A stretch of 64,000 nt of DNA from Alphaproteobacteria bacterium (GCA_004295055.1 SHNJ01000012.1:141063-205062), one strand, 5' to 3'. Shown: positions 38,620 to 48,834, counted from the first letter of the stretch. Notes: generated by a model not told the origin, from the sequence alone. Numbers and translations are program-made.

Positions 38620-41600
38620 ATGTCCAAACCCGCCCCCGCTTTAAAGCACGCCGCCATGCCCGAACAATCCCTGCGCGAAGAAATTATCAGACAAGCCGCA
38701 AGCCGGTTCAAAGGCGCCGAGGCGAAAGCATTTGCCCAATTTTCGCCGATTTATATTTATGCCATCAATTCCGAAGATTTGAATCAAGCTCATATACCGT
38801 TATTTGCCTATGCCGTCGCGCAATTGTGGCAAACCGCGCTGGATCATAAGGGCAAAAAACAATCCGTAAGGATTGAATTGGCCAACAGCAAAAAAGATGG
38901 GCCGGAATATTCGTTAATTGAAATTGTCGGCGAAGACATTCCATTTTTGGTCGATTCCACCACCAACGAATTGCACCGCCTGGGAATAGAGATCGAAGCC
39001 GTGGTTCACCCGACCGCCTATATCGAGCGGGACGATAAAACCATCAAGGCCGTTTATCCGCCAAAACACATTCAAAAGGTCAACCCGAAATCCGGCGGCC
39101 AACGCATGTCGTTTATTCAGTTTATTATTAAAACGCCGGCGGTGGATCTGGATATTAAAGACATAAAGGCCAACTTAACGCGGGTTTTGAACGATGTGGC
39201 CATCGCGGTTGCGGATTGGCAAAAAATGCGCAAGAAATTGGGCGATATTATCGCCGAAATGCCGGCCGGCATTCCAAGCCCAGCGGAACGCGAAGAGGCG
39301 CGCCAGTTTTTAGAATGGCTTGACCAGGATCATTTCACGTTTCTGGGTTATCGCGCCTATGATTACCCCAAAACGGGAAACCGTAACAAAATCAGCGTCG
39401 TCGATAATAGCGGCCTTGGCGTTATCACCGATCCCGCTTTTCGCGTATTCGGCGATTTGCGCGACAGGGATGCCGACCATCCCGAGGTAAAAGCCTTTGT
39501 ATCGGAAAAATCCATTATTTCGATCAGCAAGTCCAATGCCACATCCAGCGTGCACCGTACCGTGCCGATGGATACGGTTTCCATCAAGCGGTATGACAAG
39601 GAAGGAAAAGTCGTCGGCGAACACCGGTTCGTCGGATTATTTACATCGCTGGCTTATTCCCGTAATCCGCGCGATATCCCGTTGTTGCGGCAAAAAGTGG
39701 ACAATATTTTAAAACGCACGGGATGGAGCCCGACCGGACATAAAACCAAAATTCTGGTCGACGTATTGGTATCGTTCCCGCGCGACGAATTGATTCAGAT
39801 CGACGAAGACGAATTATTTTCCATCGCCATGGGCATTGCCCGGATTCAAGAGAAAATCAGAACGGCTTTATTCGTTCGCCGCGACAAGTTGGGCCGCCAT
39901 TATTCTTGCCTGATCTTCACGCCGCGCGAGAATTTTACTTCCGGCCTGCGCGAAAAATTCGGACAAACTTTGGAAGAAAGGCTTGGCGGCAAGATCCGCA
40001 ATTATTACACGATGCTTAGCGATCAGCCGTTGGCGCGGATTCATTTCATCATAGATTGCGACAAAAACCCGCCGGAATCGGTCAATATCGGGCATATTGA
40101 AAAAGAAATGGCGGAAATGGCCCGATCCTGGTCGGATCGTTTACGCGAAGCGGTATTGGATAGATTCGGAGCGGACAAAGCGCCAGCCATACTGCGCCGC
40201 TATGCCGCCGCATTCTCGTTAAAATACCAAAACACTTATGGCCTTAAAGACGCCATGGCCGATATTGAAAACACCGATGCGACCTTGGCATTGGCGAAAA
40301 CTTCGGAAATCATCGTTCACATTTATCCAAACGGCGATGCCGGAACGGGCGAATGCGGCGTGGCGTTGTATAAAAACGGCGCGCAATTGGTATTGTCGGA
40401 AATTCTGCCCAGCCTGGAAAATATGGGGTTCCGCGTTCTCAGCGAAACCGCCATGCCGGTGACCCCCACCATTGACGGCAAGACGGAAACCGTATGGTCG
40501 CACGATTTAACCGTCCAGCGGTTCGACCGCCAGCCTATCGACGTCGATAAATTGCGGGACAAGTTCACGGCTGCGCTTGCCGGCGTCTATAGCGGCGAAT
40601 TCGAAGACGACGGATTCAACCGTCTGATTGTCAGCAATAACATGACCGCGAGAGAAGTGGTTATTTTCCGGTCTTACGCCAAATATTTGCGGCAAATCGG
40701 TTTTACCATTTCGCAAAATTCGATCGAACGCTGCCTGGCCAAGCACGCGGACATCACCAAGGATCTGCTGAAATTGTTCTATGCGTACTTCGATCCGAAA
40801 TCCGGCGGCGATTCGTTCACGGCGGCCAAATTGCAGGCCGACATTCTGATCAAGCTCGACAAGGTAACCAATGTCGACGAAGACCGGATTATGCGCAAAT
40901 TCCTGAATTTGATCTCGGCCAGCTTGCGCACCAATTTCTTTCAGACAGGCGCTGAAGGCCGGCCAAAAAATTATTTCTCGGTTAAATTATCCAGCCGCGA
41001 TATTATCGATCTGCCGGAACCGAAGCCATGGTGCGAGATTTTTGTCTGCTCGCCGCGGATGGAAGCGATTCATTTGCGCGGCGGCAAAGTGGCGCGTGGC
41101 GGCATCCGCTGGTCCGACCGCCGCGAGGATTTCCGCACCGAGGTGCTAAGCCTTGTTAAGGCGCAAATGGTGAAAAACACCGTTATCGTGCCGGTTGGGT
41201 CCAAAGGCGGTTTCGTTTTAAAGCAGCCGCCGGAAGATAAAAAAGCGTTATCGGCCGAAGTTACCGAATGTTATAAAACCATGATGCGCGGCATGCTGGA
41301 TATCACCGACAATTTGCAAAATGGCAAGGTGATCCCGCCGCAAAACGTTGTCCGCCGCGATGCGGACGATCCGTATCTGGTTGTGGCGGCCGATAAAGGC
41401 ACCGCGAAATTTTCCGATACCGCCAATTCCGTTTCCGCCGAATATGGGTTCTGGCTGGGCGATGCCTTCGCATCGGGCGGATCGGCGGGATACGATCACA
41501 AGGAACTTTCCATCACTGCGCGCGGCGGCTGGGTTTCCGTGATGCGCCATTTCCGCGAAATGGATGTCGATATACGCAAAACCCAATTCAGCGCCATCGG

Positions 41601-43473
41601 CGTTGGCGATATGGCAGGCGACGTATTCGGCAACGGCATGCTGCAATCCGATCAAATGAAACTGTTGGCGGCGTTCAATCATGCGCATATTTTTGTCGAT
41701 CCGAATCCAGATCCGGCAAAAAGTTACAAGGAACGCAAACGGTTGTTTGAAAACCCGCAACTGAGCTGGGCGGATTACGACAGCAAAACCATTTCCAAGG
41801 GCGGCGGCGTATTTGGCCGCGATAAAAAGAAAATAACCTTGTCGACCGAAGCGCGCGCAGCGTTGCAAACCGAACAGTCCGATTTCACCCCGGCAGAATT
41901 GATTCAAACCATTTTGCGCGCACCGGCGGATTTATTATGGCTTGGCGGCATAGGCACTTTTGTCAAGGCGTCCCATGAAAGCAATTCCGACGTCGGCGAC
42001 CGCGGCAACGATAATCTGCGCATAAACGCCAAGGAGCTGCGTTGCAAAATAGTGGGGGAAGGCGCGAATTTGGGATTCACGCAATTGGGCAGAATCGAAT
42101 ACGCGCTTTCGGGCGGACGCAACAATACCGATGCCATCGACAATTCCGGCGGCGTCGATTGTTCCGACCATGAAGTGAATATTAAAATCCTACTGAGCCG
42201 TGTCGAACAGGACGGCCGCTTGACACGCAAGGATCGCGATAAATTATTGAAACAAATGAGCGTCGAGGTCTGCGATCTGGTTTTGCGCGACAATTACGAG
42301 CAAACCATGGCATTGTCCTGCATGGTTTCCGAAAGCGCCGAAATGCTGGATGAATATGCGCGCCATATCCGCATTCTAGAAAAAAGCGTCAAGTTAAGCC
42401 GCACGATTGAATATTTGCCCAGCGACGAGGAAATCGCCGAACGCAGCATGGCCAAGCAAGGCCTGACCAGGCCGGAATTGGCGGTTCTGCTGGCCTATAC
42501 CAAAATGGGCCTGTATGACGCGGTATTGGCCAGCACCGTGCCGGACGATCCGGCGCTGGAAACGGACTTGCGCCGTTATTTCCCCAAAGCGCTGCAAGAT
42601 AAATATGCCAAGGATATCGGCAAGCATGCGCTGCGCCGCGAAATTATCGCGACGTGCCTTGTCAATTATATGGTCAACCGCGTTGGGATTCTGTTCGCGC
42701 ATAACATTTCCGAAATCACCGGCAGCGATACCGCCGAAGTCATCCGCGCCTATATCGCGGTGCGGGAATTGTTCGGATTGGACGAAGTATGGAGCGAAAT
42801 TTGCGCGCTGGATTACAAAACCAAGCCGGTCGTGCAAATTCATATGATCCAGGCGCTGAACCGGTTTGTGGAACGCGCCACCATCTGGTTCCTGCGCAGC
42901 CGGAAATCCAAGCAGACTTTGGATCAGGTGTTGGCCATTTATCAAAAACCGATTATGCAAATTCAAGCCAATTTGCGCAAAATCCTGCCAAGCCACGATT
43001 TGAAAATTTTGGATCGAAAAGCCAAGGATTATGCCGAACAGAATGTGGTAAACGGCTTGGCGTCGCGGGTGGTATTTATCCGCATGCTGGGCGGCATTGG
43101 CGATGTGATCAATATTGCCGAGACCACCAAAAAGCCGGCCAGCGACGTAGCCGGACTTTATTTCATGATTGGCGAACGGTTTGGCCTGGATTGGATGCGC
43201 CGCGCGGCGAGCAAAATCAGCCGATCCAGCGCCTGGCAAGCAAGAGCGGTGAGCAGCTTGATCGACGATTTATTGGGTCTTCAGGCGCGCCTGACCAAAG
43301 AAGTCGTGCGCGAAGTGGGCGCCGGCGAAAAATCGTTGCAGGAATTTATCGATGACCGCGCACAGATTGTTGCGCCAATCGATGCGTTACTGGCGGAAAT
43401 CCGCGCGGTCAGCAATCTCGATACCGCGATGATCACGGTGGCGATCGCAAAAATCCGGACGCTGTTGGTTTAA
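38620..43473 (+). CDS. gdhZ: NAD-specific glutamate dehydrogenase (large, about 180 kDa class)
   Basis: 1617 residues, the length of the large NAD-GDH class that interconverts glutamate and 2-oxoglutarate plus ammonia. The catalytic core is marked by the GGKVARGGIRWSDRREDFR and KNTVIVPVGSKGGFVLK segments (about residues 820-870) and later by KIVGEGANLGFTQLGR. The long N-terminal region and the C-terminal helical part are characteristic of this class and are thought to regulate and oligomerise. AGGA lies 9 bases before the ATG. In Caulobacter the orthologue, GdhZ, also couples metabolism to cell division; whether it does here is inference. Confidence 0.96.
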   Translation: MSKPAPALKHAAMPEQSLREEIIRQAASRFKGAEAKAFAQFSPIYIYAINSEDLNQAHIPLFAYAVAQLWQTALDHKGKKQSVRIELANSKKDGPEYSLIEIVGEDIPFLVDSTTNELHRLGIEIEAVVHPTAYIERDDKTIKAVYPPKHIQKVNPKSGGQRMSFIQFIIKTPAVDLDIKDIKANLTRVLNDVAIAVADWQKMRKKLGDIIAEMPAGIPSPAEREEARQFLEWLDQDHFTFLGYRAYDYPKTGNRNKISVVDNSGLGVITDPAFRVFGDLRDRDADHPEVKAFVSEKSIISISKSNATSSVHRTVPMDTVSIKRYDKEGKVVGEHRFVGLFTSLAYSRNPRDIPLLRQKVDNILKRTGWSPTGHKTKILVDVLVSFPRDELIQIDEDELFSIAMGIARIQEKIRTALFVRRDKLGRHYSCLIFTPRENFTSGLREKFGQTLEERLGGKIRNYYTMLSDQPLARIHFIIDCDKNPPESVNIGHIEKEMAEMARSWSDRLREAVLDRFGADKAPAILRRYAAAFSLKYQNTYGLKDAMADIENTDATLALAKTSEIIVHIYPNGDAGTGECGVALYKNGAQLVLSEILPSLENMGFRVLSETAMPVTPTIDGKTETVWSHDLTVQRFDRQPIDVDKLRDKFTAALAGVYSGEFEDDGFNRLIVSNNMTAREVVIFRSYAKYLRQIGFTISQNSIERCLAKHADITKDLLKLFYAYFDPKSGGDSFTAAKLQADILIKLDKVTNVDEDRIMRKFLNLISASLRTNFFQTGAEGRPKNYFSVKLSSRDIIDLPEPKPWCEIFVCSPRMEAIHLRGGKVARGGIRWSDRREDFRTEVLSLVKAQMVKNTVIVPVGSKGGFVLKQPPEDKKALSAEVTECYKTMMRGMLDITDNLQNGKVIPPQNVVRRDADDPYLVVAADKGTAKFSDTANSVSAEYGFWLGDAFASGGSAGYDHKELSITARGGWVSVMRHFREMDVDIRKTQFSAIGVGDMAGDVFGNGMLQSDQMKLLAAFNHAHIFVDPNPDPAKSYKERKRLFENPQLSWADYDSKTISKGGGVFGRDKKKITLSTEARAALQTEQSDFTPAELIQTILRAPADLLWLGGIGTFVKASHESNSDVGDRGNDNLRINAKELRCKIVGEGANLGFTQLGRIEYALSGGRNNTDAIDNSGGVDCSDHEVNIKILLSRVEQDGRLTRKDRDKLLKQMSVEVCDLVLRDNYEQTMALSCMVSESAEMLDEYARHIRILEKSVKLSRTIEYLPSDEEIAERSMAKQGLTRPELAVLLAYTKMGLYDAVLASTVPDDPALETDLRRYFPKALQDKYAKDIGKHALRREIIATCLVNYMVNRVGILFAHNISEITGSDTAEVIRAYIAVRELFGLDEVWSEICALDYKTKPVVQIHMIQALNRFVERATIWFLRSRKSKQTLDQVLAIYQKPIMQIQANLRKILPSHDLKILDRKAKDYAEQNVVNGLASRVVFIRMLGGIGDVINIAETTKKPASDVAGLYFMIGERFGLDWMRRAASKISRSSAWQARAVSSLIDDLLGLQARLTKEVVREVGAGEKSLQEFIDDRAQIVAPIDALLAEIRAVSNLDTAMITVAIAKIRTLLV

Positions 43474-43480
43474 GAGCCGC

Positions 43481-45445
43481 TTATCCGCGCTTTTTGGATT
43501 TTGCGGTATCGACAGCCCCAACAGGCACTGGTTCCGCCTTTTTTAAGGCAGTGACAAAAGCTTTGTCCGCTTTAGCGCTATTGCCCAGTTTTTCGCCGTA
43601 AGCCACTATATTGGCGGAAAATCCGTTACGCAATTCATCCGTGGTCATGCCAAGTTCCCGGCATTTCCGCAGATCGGCGGCCGTTGGCAAGGGACTGGTT
43701 TTTCTGTTTTTTATTTGCGCACCCATGATTTTGGCAAAATTAACCCGGTCCCCGTTATGGGATGCTTCCGTGCCGGTTACGGCTTTTAATTTTTTCATTT
43801 GTGCCGTAACTACATCCCCCAAATCGGGCGCGGCATGAGAATCCGCAAAAACTATTGCCGCAAGGCTGGCCAAAGCGCGGCTATATTCGGGCGAACCGGC
43901 GGCTTTGTCCTTTAATGCGGTGTGAATAGCGGCCATGTCCGTTAACAAATCCGCAGCGACTTGGTTGGTCGGTTGCGGCAAAACGCCGGTGATATTGGCG
44001 TCCATAAGCGGACCGGACATTCCAGAAACCAATACCAAGCCAGCCCCGGTCAGAACCACACCGCTAATTATTGGACCAGATGAACCGGCTAACATCATAT
44101 CGCCGTTCAATAATGTCAGGTTTGCTTGTTGGGGGAGCCCAACCACTGCTGGTTCACGTACCTCTTGTCCGCTAGGTTTTTTAGGCTCTTCTATGATCAC
44201 TGGGCTTTCGGCGGCGGGTTTCTCCATTCCGATAGCAGCCATTGCCGCCGCACTTAAATTTAAAGGGATACCCGCGCGTTTGCAAATATCTGCGCAATAC
44301 TCCAACATTCTTTTTGCTGTGGTGCCTCCAGCGCCATCCTGTACAATTTCGCCCAATCTTTCCGCTAGGCTTTTCATGGCTTCGTTATCTTTAACAGTGC
44401 GGGCAAAATCAAAAAGCCGGCCTATCGTATCCGCTTCTTTAAATGGATTGTCATAATTGGTTTTTCCCATTACGATCCGCCGCCGTAAATCGTGAAAAAG
44501 ATCCCTGGCGTTTTGCGTATTTCTTTCCAAATCGCCGCTGGCTTCTTTCATGATTAAATGCCTGGAACCCGCCAGAACCTGGGATTGCAATTCTTCAATG
44601 CCTGCAAAAACTGCTTCCGGCAATCTACCGGTGGTTATTCCATCAATAGCGTGCCTTGATTTAATCGCCGATTCCGTATCGCTGAGAATTTGCAGAGACA
44701 ACCTTAGATCTCCGCGCGCAACGGCGGTTTCCAACAAGCGTTTGCGTACATTCTGGCATTGATTGGCGACATCGGAAATTTTTAATGCTTCATATTTTGC
44801 TAAAATACGATTAATAACCGGATAGGCGTCCGATATCTTGTAACTATCGCTGGCTTGCCGCTCGCTTGTGAAAAAACTTTCTATTTCGGCAAACGCCGCT
44901 TTTAACGATGGATCGATGACCGATGATTTTACCGTATCGTCTTTTGCGCTTGCTGCGTTACCAACAACAGTATCCGAAATTATTTTATGCAAATCCAGGC
45001 GTATGAGTGTGGTGGGAGGATTCTTGTTTCCTTGCCTTGCTATTTTATCCAAAACCTGATTGGCCGCAGGTACGATAACCTCCTTTGCGATCACAGATCG
45101 TGGAAATTCTTTAGACTTTGCAAGGTACTCCAACAGTCCGTTACTATCGTTGGATTTAGAAGCGGCGATATCCGCGACGCGTTTTATTTGCCTTTTAAGG
45201 CCGGATGGAATTTTTAATGATCCATTCGCGTCCTTCTTATTGATATCCAATTTGCCGGTTAATAAAGTTATCGCCTGGTCCCACGCATCGGCAGTGCCCC
45301 GTCCCTCCGGCTGGCCGTTTCTAAAAACAACGGTGGTTTTTTCCAATTTCGCCAAGGGAGCCCAAATTGTGCCAAACAGCGCGTCTGATATGGCGCGCAA
45401 CGGCGGCTCTATTGGAATATCCAACCCTATAAAAGGAATTTTCAT
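43481..45445 (-). CDS. Large protein of unknown function
   Basis: 654 residues with GAGG before the ATG. Most of it is predicted helical and soluble. A long helical N-terminal region to about residue 400 is followed by a proline/glutamate-rich hinge (EEPKKPSGQEVREP), then one glycine-rich hydrophobic stretch (GPIISGVVLTGAGLVLVSG) that could be a membrane segment or a buried hairpin, then a second helical domain ending in a basic tail (TAKSKKRG). There is no signal peptide, catalytic motif or repeat that I recognise. Single gene, convergent with the glutamate dehydrogenase with a 7-base gap; function not assigned. Confidence 0.75.
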   Translation of the reverse strand: MKIPFIGLDIPIEPPLRAISDALFGTIWAPLAKLEKTTVVFRNGQPEGRGTADAWDQAITLLTGKLDINKKDANGSLKIPSGLKRQIKRVADIAASKSNDSNGLLEYLAKSKEFPRSVIAKEVIVPAANQVLDKIARQGNKNPPTTLIRLDLHKIISDTVVGNAASAKDDTVKSSVIDPSLKAAFAEIESFFTSERQASDSYKISDAYPVINRILAKYEALKISDVANQCQNVRKRLLETAVARGDLRLSLQILSDTESAIKSRHAIDGITTGRLPEAVFAGIEELQSQVLAGSRHLIMKEASGDLERNTQNARDLFHDLRRRIVMGKTNYDNPFKEADTIGRLFDFARTVKDNEAMKSLAERLGEIVQDGAGGTTAKRMLEYCADICKRAGIPLNLSAAAMAAIGMEKPAAESPVIIEEPKKPSGQEVREPAVVGLPQQANLTLLNGDMMLAGSSGPIISGVVLTGAGLVLVSGMSGPLMDANITGVLPQPTNQVAADLLTDMAAIHTALKDKAAGSPEYSRALASLAAIVFADSHAAPDLGDVVTAQMKKLKAVTGTEASHNGDRVNFAKIMGAQIKNRKTSPLPTAADLRKCRELGMTTDELRNGFSANIVAYGEKLGNSAKADKAFVTALKKAEPVPVGAVDTAKSKKRG

Positions 45446-45613
45446 AACACTTACCTCATAACCCCTAAACCATTCAGGTCTTAAAATTGATAATGAATCC
45501 CTGATGCGGCTCTATTTTGTTAATTTTTATACGGTTACATGAATGGCGATTAACCAGTCGCACAAGCATGTTACCTGCAAGCCTTATGATTGTATCTTTT
45601 TAGAAGACATTCG

Positions 45614-46249
45614 TCAAGCGGCCATTTTTTGATGCTTTTCCAATGTCTTAGCCACCGGCGCGTAAGATTTCCGATGGTGCGTTGTTATACCGTAACGATC
45701 CATGGCCGTCAAATGGGTTTTGGTGGCATAGCCGGAATTATCCCCCCATCCATAATGGGGAAATTCGACCGCCAATTTTTGCATGATGCGGTCGCGCGTT
45801 ACCTTGGCAATAATGGACGCCGCCGCGATGCACAAATATTTATCATCGCCGCCCACCACCGCCTCGCCAGCAATTTTAACATCCGGCAACCGGTTGCCAT
45901 CCACCAGAATTTTTTGCGGCGCCGTAGCCAGCGATTCCACAGCGCGTTTCATTGCCAGCATCGTCGCCCATAAAATATTCAGTTGGTCAATTTCCTCGAC
46001 GCTGCATTCGGCAACAGCAGAAACGCAATGCTCCGTTAGATGCGAAAATAAATAATCGCGTTTTTGGGCGGTCAATTTTTTGGAATCTTTAATTTGTTCG
46101 GCCCAGGAATATTTTTCGACACCGTTCGGCAATATCAAGGCGGCGGCAACCACCGGCCCGGCGCACGGGCCCCGCCCGGCCTCATCAACACCGGCTATAT
46201 AATAAGGGGTTAGGGTATTGGGTGATGGGTTTTGAGAAACTAGAAGCAT
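45614..46249 (-). CDS. rnhB: Ribonuclease HII
   Basis: 211 residues with the RNase HII active site: Asp22-Glu23 in GVDEAGRG, Asp117 in LVDGNR and Asp153 in KVTRDR. It removes ribonucleotides from DNA and RNA in RNA-DNA hybrids. The first 14 residues (MLLVSQNPSPNTLT) are not conserved and are encoded by the left arm of an imperfect palindrome (46213-46302). No good ribosome site precedes this ATG; GAGGCGGAT precedes another ATG at 46259 that is in a different frame and meets a stop. The true start is therefore uncertain. Confidence 0.92.
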   Translation of the reverse strand: MLLVSQNPSPNTLTPYYIAGVDEAGRGPCAGPVVAAALILPNGVEKYSWAEQIKDSKKLTAQKRDYLFSHLTEHCVSAVAECSVEEIDQLNILWATMLAMKRAVESLATAPQKILVDGNRLPDVKIAGEAVVGGDDKYLCIAAASIIAKVTRDRIMQKLAVEFPHYGWGDNSGYATKTHLTAMDRYGITTHHRKSYAPVAKTLEKHQKMAA

Positions 46250-46302
46250 GCGCCACCATATCCGCCTCTTTTCCTAAACCCAAACCCCAAAACCCATTAC
46301 CC
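46213..46302. repeat. Imperfect palindromic element over the rnhB start
   Basis: GGGTGATGGGTTTTG (46220-46234) is matched on the other side by CAAAACCCATTACCC (46288-46302), its inverse complement with one mismatch, separated by 53 bases; weaker pairing continues outside and inside. The rnhB start codon lies in the loop and its first codons in one arm. Confidence 0.65.
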
Positions 46303-46304
46303 GG

Positions 46305-47147
46305 CTATAATATCCCCAATTCTTTGGCGCGTTTCTGCAAATCCTGCAAATCGGCCCAGGAATCTTTTTTATAGGCGGGGGTGCGCAATAAAAATGCCGG
46401 GTGATAGGTCAATAAAGTCGGGATAGGCGCATGATTGGGCGACGGCGTAAAATCCATCCACGACCCGCGCATTTTCATGATGCCGTCCTTGACTTCGAAC
46501 ATCGCCTTCATCGCGGTGCCGCCCAAACAAACCAAAATTTTTGGATTGATCAATTCAATATGCCGGCGCACGAACGGCATGCAGGCCGCCATTTCTTCGG
46601 GACTGGGCGTGCGATTGCCCGGCGGACGCCAAAATAAAATATTGCTGATATAGGCATTGTTGCGCCGGTCCAATTGAATGGCCGCCAGCATTTTATCCAG
46701 CAATTGCCCTGCCTGGCCGACAAATGGCAAGCCCTGGCGGTCTTCTTCCGCGCCCGGCGCCTCGCCGATAAACATGATTCCGGCTTTGGGGTTGCCATCG
46801 GCAATCACCGTGTGCGCCGCGGTGTTTTTAAATGCAATCGCATCGAATTTTTCAATTGCCGCGCGCAATTCATCGAGATTATTGGCGGACTTTGCCAGGG
46901 ACTCGCCATCGTAATTGCCGGACATGGTCGGCGCGGCCTCAAACAGCGACTTTTTGGCGGCCACGCCCATATCCTTTGGCGCGCTTATCGGCTCGGCAAA
47001 AGCGATGGCGGGGCCAGAATTATTAACCGGCTTGGTGGCAATAGGCGATTTGGATTTGAAACGGTAAAGCCCAATAGGGGTTTCCGCCGCTTCATCCTCG
47101 ACGCCCATGGAATGCAGCCATTGCAGTTGTTGCCTGGGGGTTTGCAT
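46305..47147 (-). CDS. Uracil-DNA glycosylase, family 4-like, lacking most cluster cysteines
   Basis: 280 residues. Uracil-pocket motif A is GEAPGAEEDRQGLPFVG (residues 128-144), and motif B is YHPAFLLR (248-255). An N-terminal extension of about 90 residues, proline/alanine-rich in part, precedes the domain, as in other alphaproteobacterial members. In Thermus family-4 enzymes four cysteines hold an iron-sulfur cluster; aligning to that pattern, positions 101, 104 and 173 here are Phe, Ile and Trp, and only Cys189 is kept, so a cluster is not expected. It removes uracil from DNA. It is divergent from ETF-QO, 46 bases apart. Confidence 0.9.
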   Translation of the reverse strand: MQTPRQQLQWLHSMGVEDEAAETPIGLYRFKSKSPIATKPVNNSGPAIAFAEPISAPKDMGVAAKKSLFEAAPTMSGNYDGESLAKSANNLDELRAAIEKFDAIAFKNTAAHTVIADGNPKAGIMFIGEAPGAEEDRQGLPFVGQAGQLLDKMLAAIQLDRRNNAYISNILFWRPPGNRTPSPEEMAACMPFVRRHIELINPKILVCLGGTAMKAMFEVKDGIMKMRGSWMDFTPSPNHAPIPTLLTYHPAFLLRTPAYKKDSWADLQDLQKRAKELGIL

Positions 47148-47193
47148 GCGGCCAAGACTAGCACAGGCCGTCCAATTGGTCTATATTCCAATC

Positions 47194-48816
47194 ATGTCCG
47201 ATAGCATGCAATTCGATGTGGTAATTGTCGGCGCGGGGCCATCGGGCCTTGCCGCCGCAATCCGTTTAAAACAACTGGCCAAACAAAAAGGCGCCGAGAT
47301 TTCCGTTTGCGTTCTTGAAAAAGGCGCGGAAGTCGGATCCCACATTATGTCCGGCGCGGTATTGGAACCCCGCGCGCTGAACGAATTGATTCCCGATTGG
47401 AAGGAAAAAGGCGCGCCGGTTACGATCGAAGCGGCCGAAGATAAGTTTTTATTCCTGACCAAGAAATTTGCTTTTCGCCTGCCGACGCCAAAGCAGATGC
47501 ACAACAAAGGCAATTATATCATCAGCCTTGGCAATTTATGCAAATGGCTGGCCGCGCAAGCGCAGGAAATGGGCGTCGATATTTTCACCGGCTTCGCCGC
47601 CGCAGAAATGGTGATGGAAAACAACCGCGTCGTCGGCGTTAAAACCGGCGATATGGGATTGGACAAACATGGCAACCAAACCGCGCAATATCAACCTGGT
47701 GTTGTCATCAATGCCAAACAGACAATTCTGGCCGAAGGATGTCATGGCAGCCTAACCAAAAAAATGATCGCCAAGTTTAACTTGCGCCATGGCCGCGATC
47801 CGCAAACTTATGGGCTGGGCATCAAGGAAATTTGGCAGGCCGATCCGGCTTTGCATAAGCAAGGATTGATTGTGCATTCGGTTGGCTGGCCTTTGCGTGC
47901 CGACACCTATGGCGGATCGTTTTTATATCATTTCGACAATAATCAAATCGCAGTTGGATTTGTGGTGGGGCTGGATTATTCCAATCCTTATTTATCACCG
48001 TTCGAAGAATTTCAGCGCTTTAAAACCCACCCCAAAATTGCGCCATATTTTAAGGGCGGAAAACGAATATCGTACGGCGCGCGCACCATCAGCGAAGGCG
48101 GATTCCAATCCATTCCCAAACTGACATTCCCCGGCGGAATGTTGATCGGCGATACGGCCGGGTTTTTAAATGTGCCAAAAATCAAGGGCACGCACACGGC
48201 GATGAAATCCGGGATGATCGCCGCCGAATGTTTATTCGATCATTTGACGGGGGGAAATGCGCCGGACGAGGCCGATCAATACGAACAAACGCTGAAATCG
48301 TCCTGGGTTGGCGCGGAATTGTACGGCGTACGCAATATCCGCCCATCGTTTCATTTTGGATTATGGGCAGGGATTATTTATTCCGCGATCGATACCTATA
48401 TATTCCGTGGCCGCGCGCCATGGACTTTGCGCAACCGCGCCGATCATACAGGATTGAAAAACAAACAATCGGCGGCGAAAATCGAATATCCGAAACCGGA
48501 TGGCGTTTTGACATTCGACCGCATGAGTTCGGTGTATTTATCATCCACCAATCATGCCGAAGATCAGCCATGCCATTTGCAATTGCGCGATCCTGAAAAA
48601 GCCATAAAAGTGAATTATGACTTATTCGCCGGGCCGGAATCGCGTTATTGCCCGGCCGGGGTGTATGAATTTGTGGACATAGACGGACAAAAGAAACTGC
48701 AAATCAATGCCGCCAACTGTGTTCATTGCAAAACTTGCGATATAAAGGACCCAAGCCAAAATATCGATTGGGTTCCGCCTCAAGGCGGCGAGGGGCCGAG
48801 TTACACCAATATGTAG
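47194..48816 (+). CDS. Electron transfer flavoprotein-ubiquinone oxidoreductase
   Basis: 540 residues from the ATG at 47194 (MSDSMQFDVVIVGAGP). FAD-binding GAGPSGLAAA is near residue 13. The C-terminal iron-sulfur domain has CPAGVYEF and NCVHCKTCDIKDPSQNIDW, giving the four cysteines of the [4Fe-4S] cluster. It passes electrons from ETF to ubiquinone, linking fatty-acid and amino-acid oxidation to respiration at the inner membrane. ETF itself is not in the window. The longer ORF start overlaps the divergent glycosylase. Confidence 0.96.
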   Translation: MSDSMQFDVVIVGAGPSGLAAAIRLKQLAKQKGAEISVCVLEKGAEVGSHIMSGAVLEPRALNELIPDWKEKGAPVTIEAAEDKFLFLTKKFAFRLPTPKQMHNKGNYIISLGNLCKWLAAQAQEMGVDIFTGFAAAEMVMENNRVVGVKTGDMGLDKHGNQTAQYQPGVVINAKQTILAEGCHGSLTKKMIAKFNLRHGRDPQTYGLGIKEIWQADPALHKQGLIVHSVGWPLRADTYGGSFLYHFDNNQIAVGFVVGLDYSNPYLSPFEEFQRFKTHPKIAPYFKGGKRISYGARTISEGGFQSIPKLTFPGGMLIGDTAGFLNVPKIKGTHTAMKSGMIAAECLFDHLTGGNAPDEADQYEQTLKSSWVGAELYGVRNIRPSFHFGLWAGIIYSAIDTYIFRGRAPWTLRNRADHTGLKNKQSAAKIEYPKPDGVLTFDRMSSVYLSSTNHAEDQPCHLQLRDPEKAIKVNYDLFAGPESRYCPAGVYEFVDIDGQKKLQINAANCVHCKTCDIKDPSQNIDWVPPQGGEGPSYTNM

Positions 48817-48834
48817 TTTTTAACCGAGGTTTTT

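Noticed and set aside
42394..43239. 281-codon minus-strand ORF inside the glutamate dehydrogenase gene
   Set aside because: It is antisense to a conserved 1617-residue enzyme and has a shadow-like composition.
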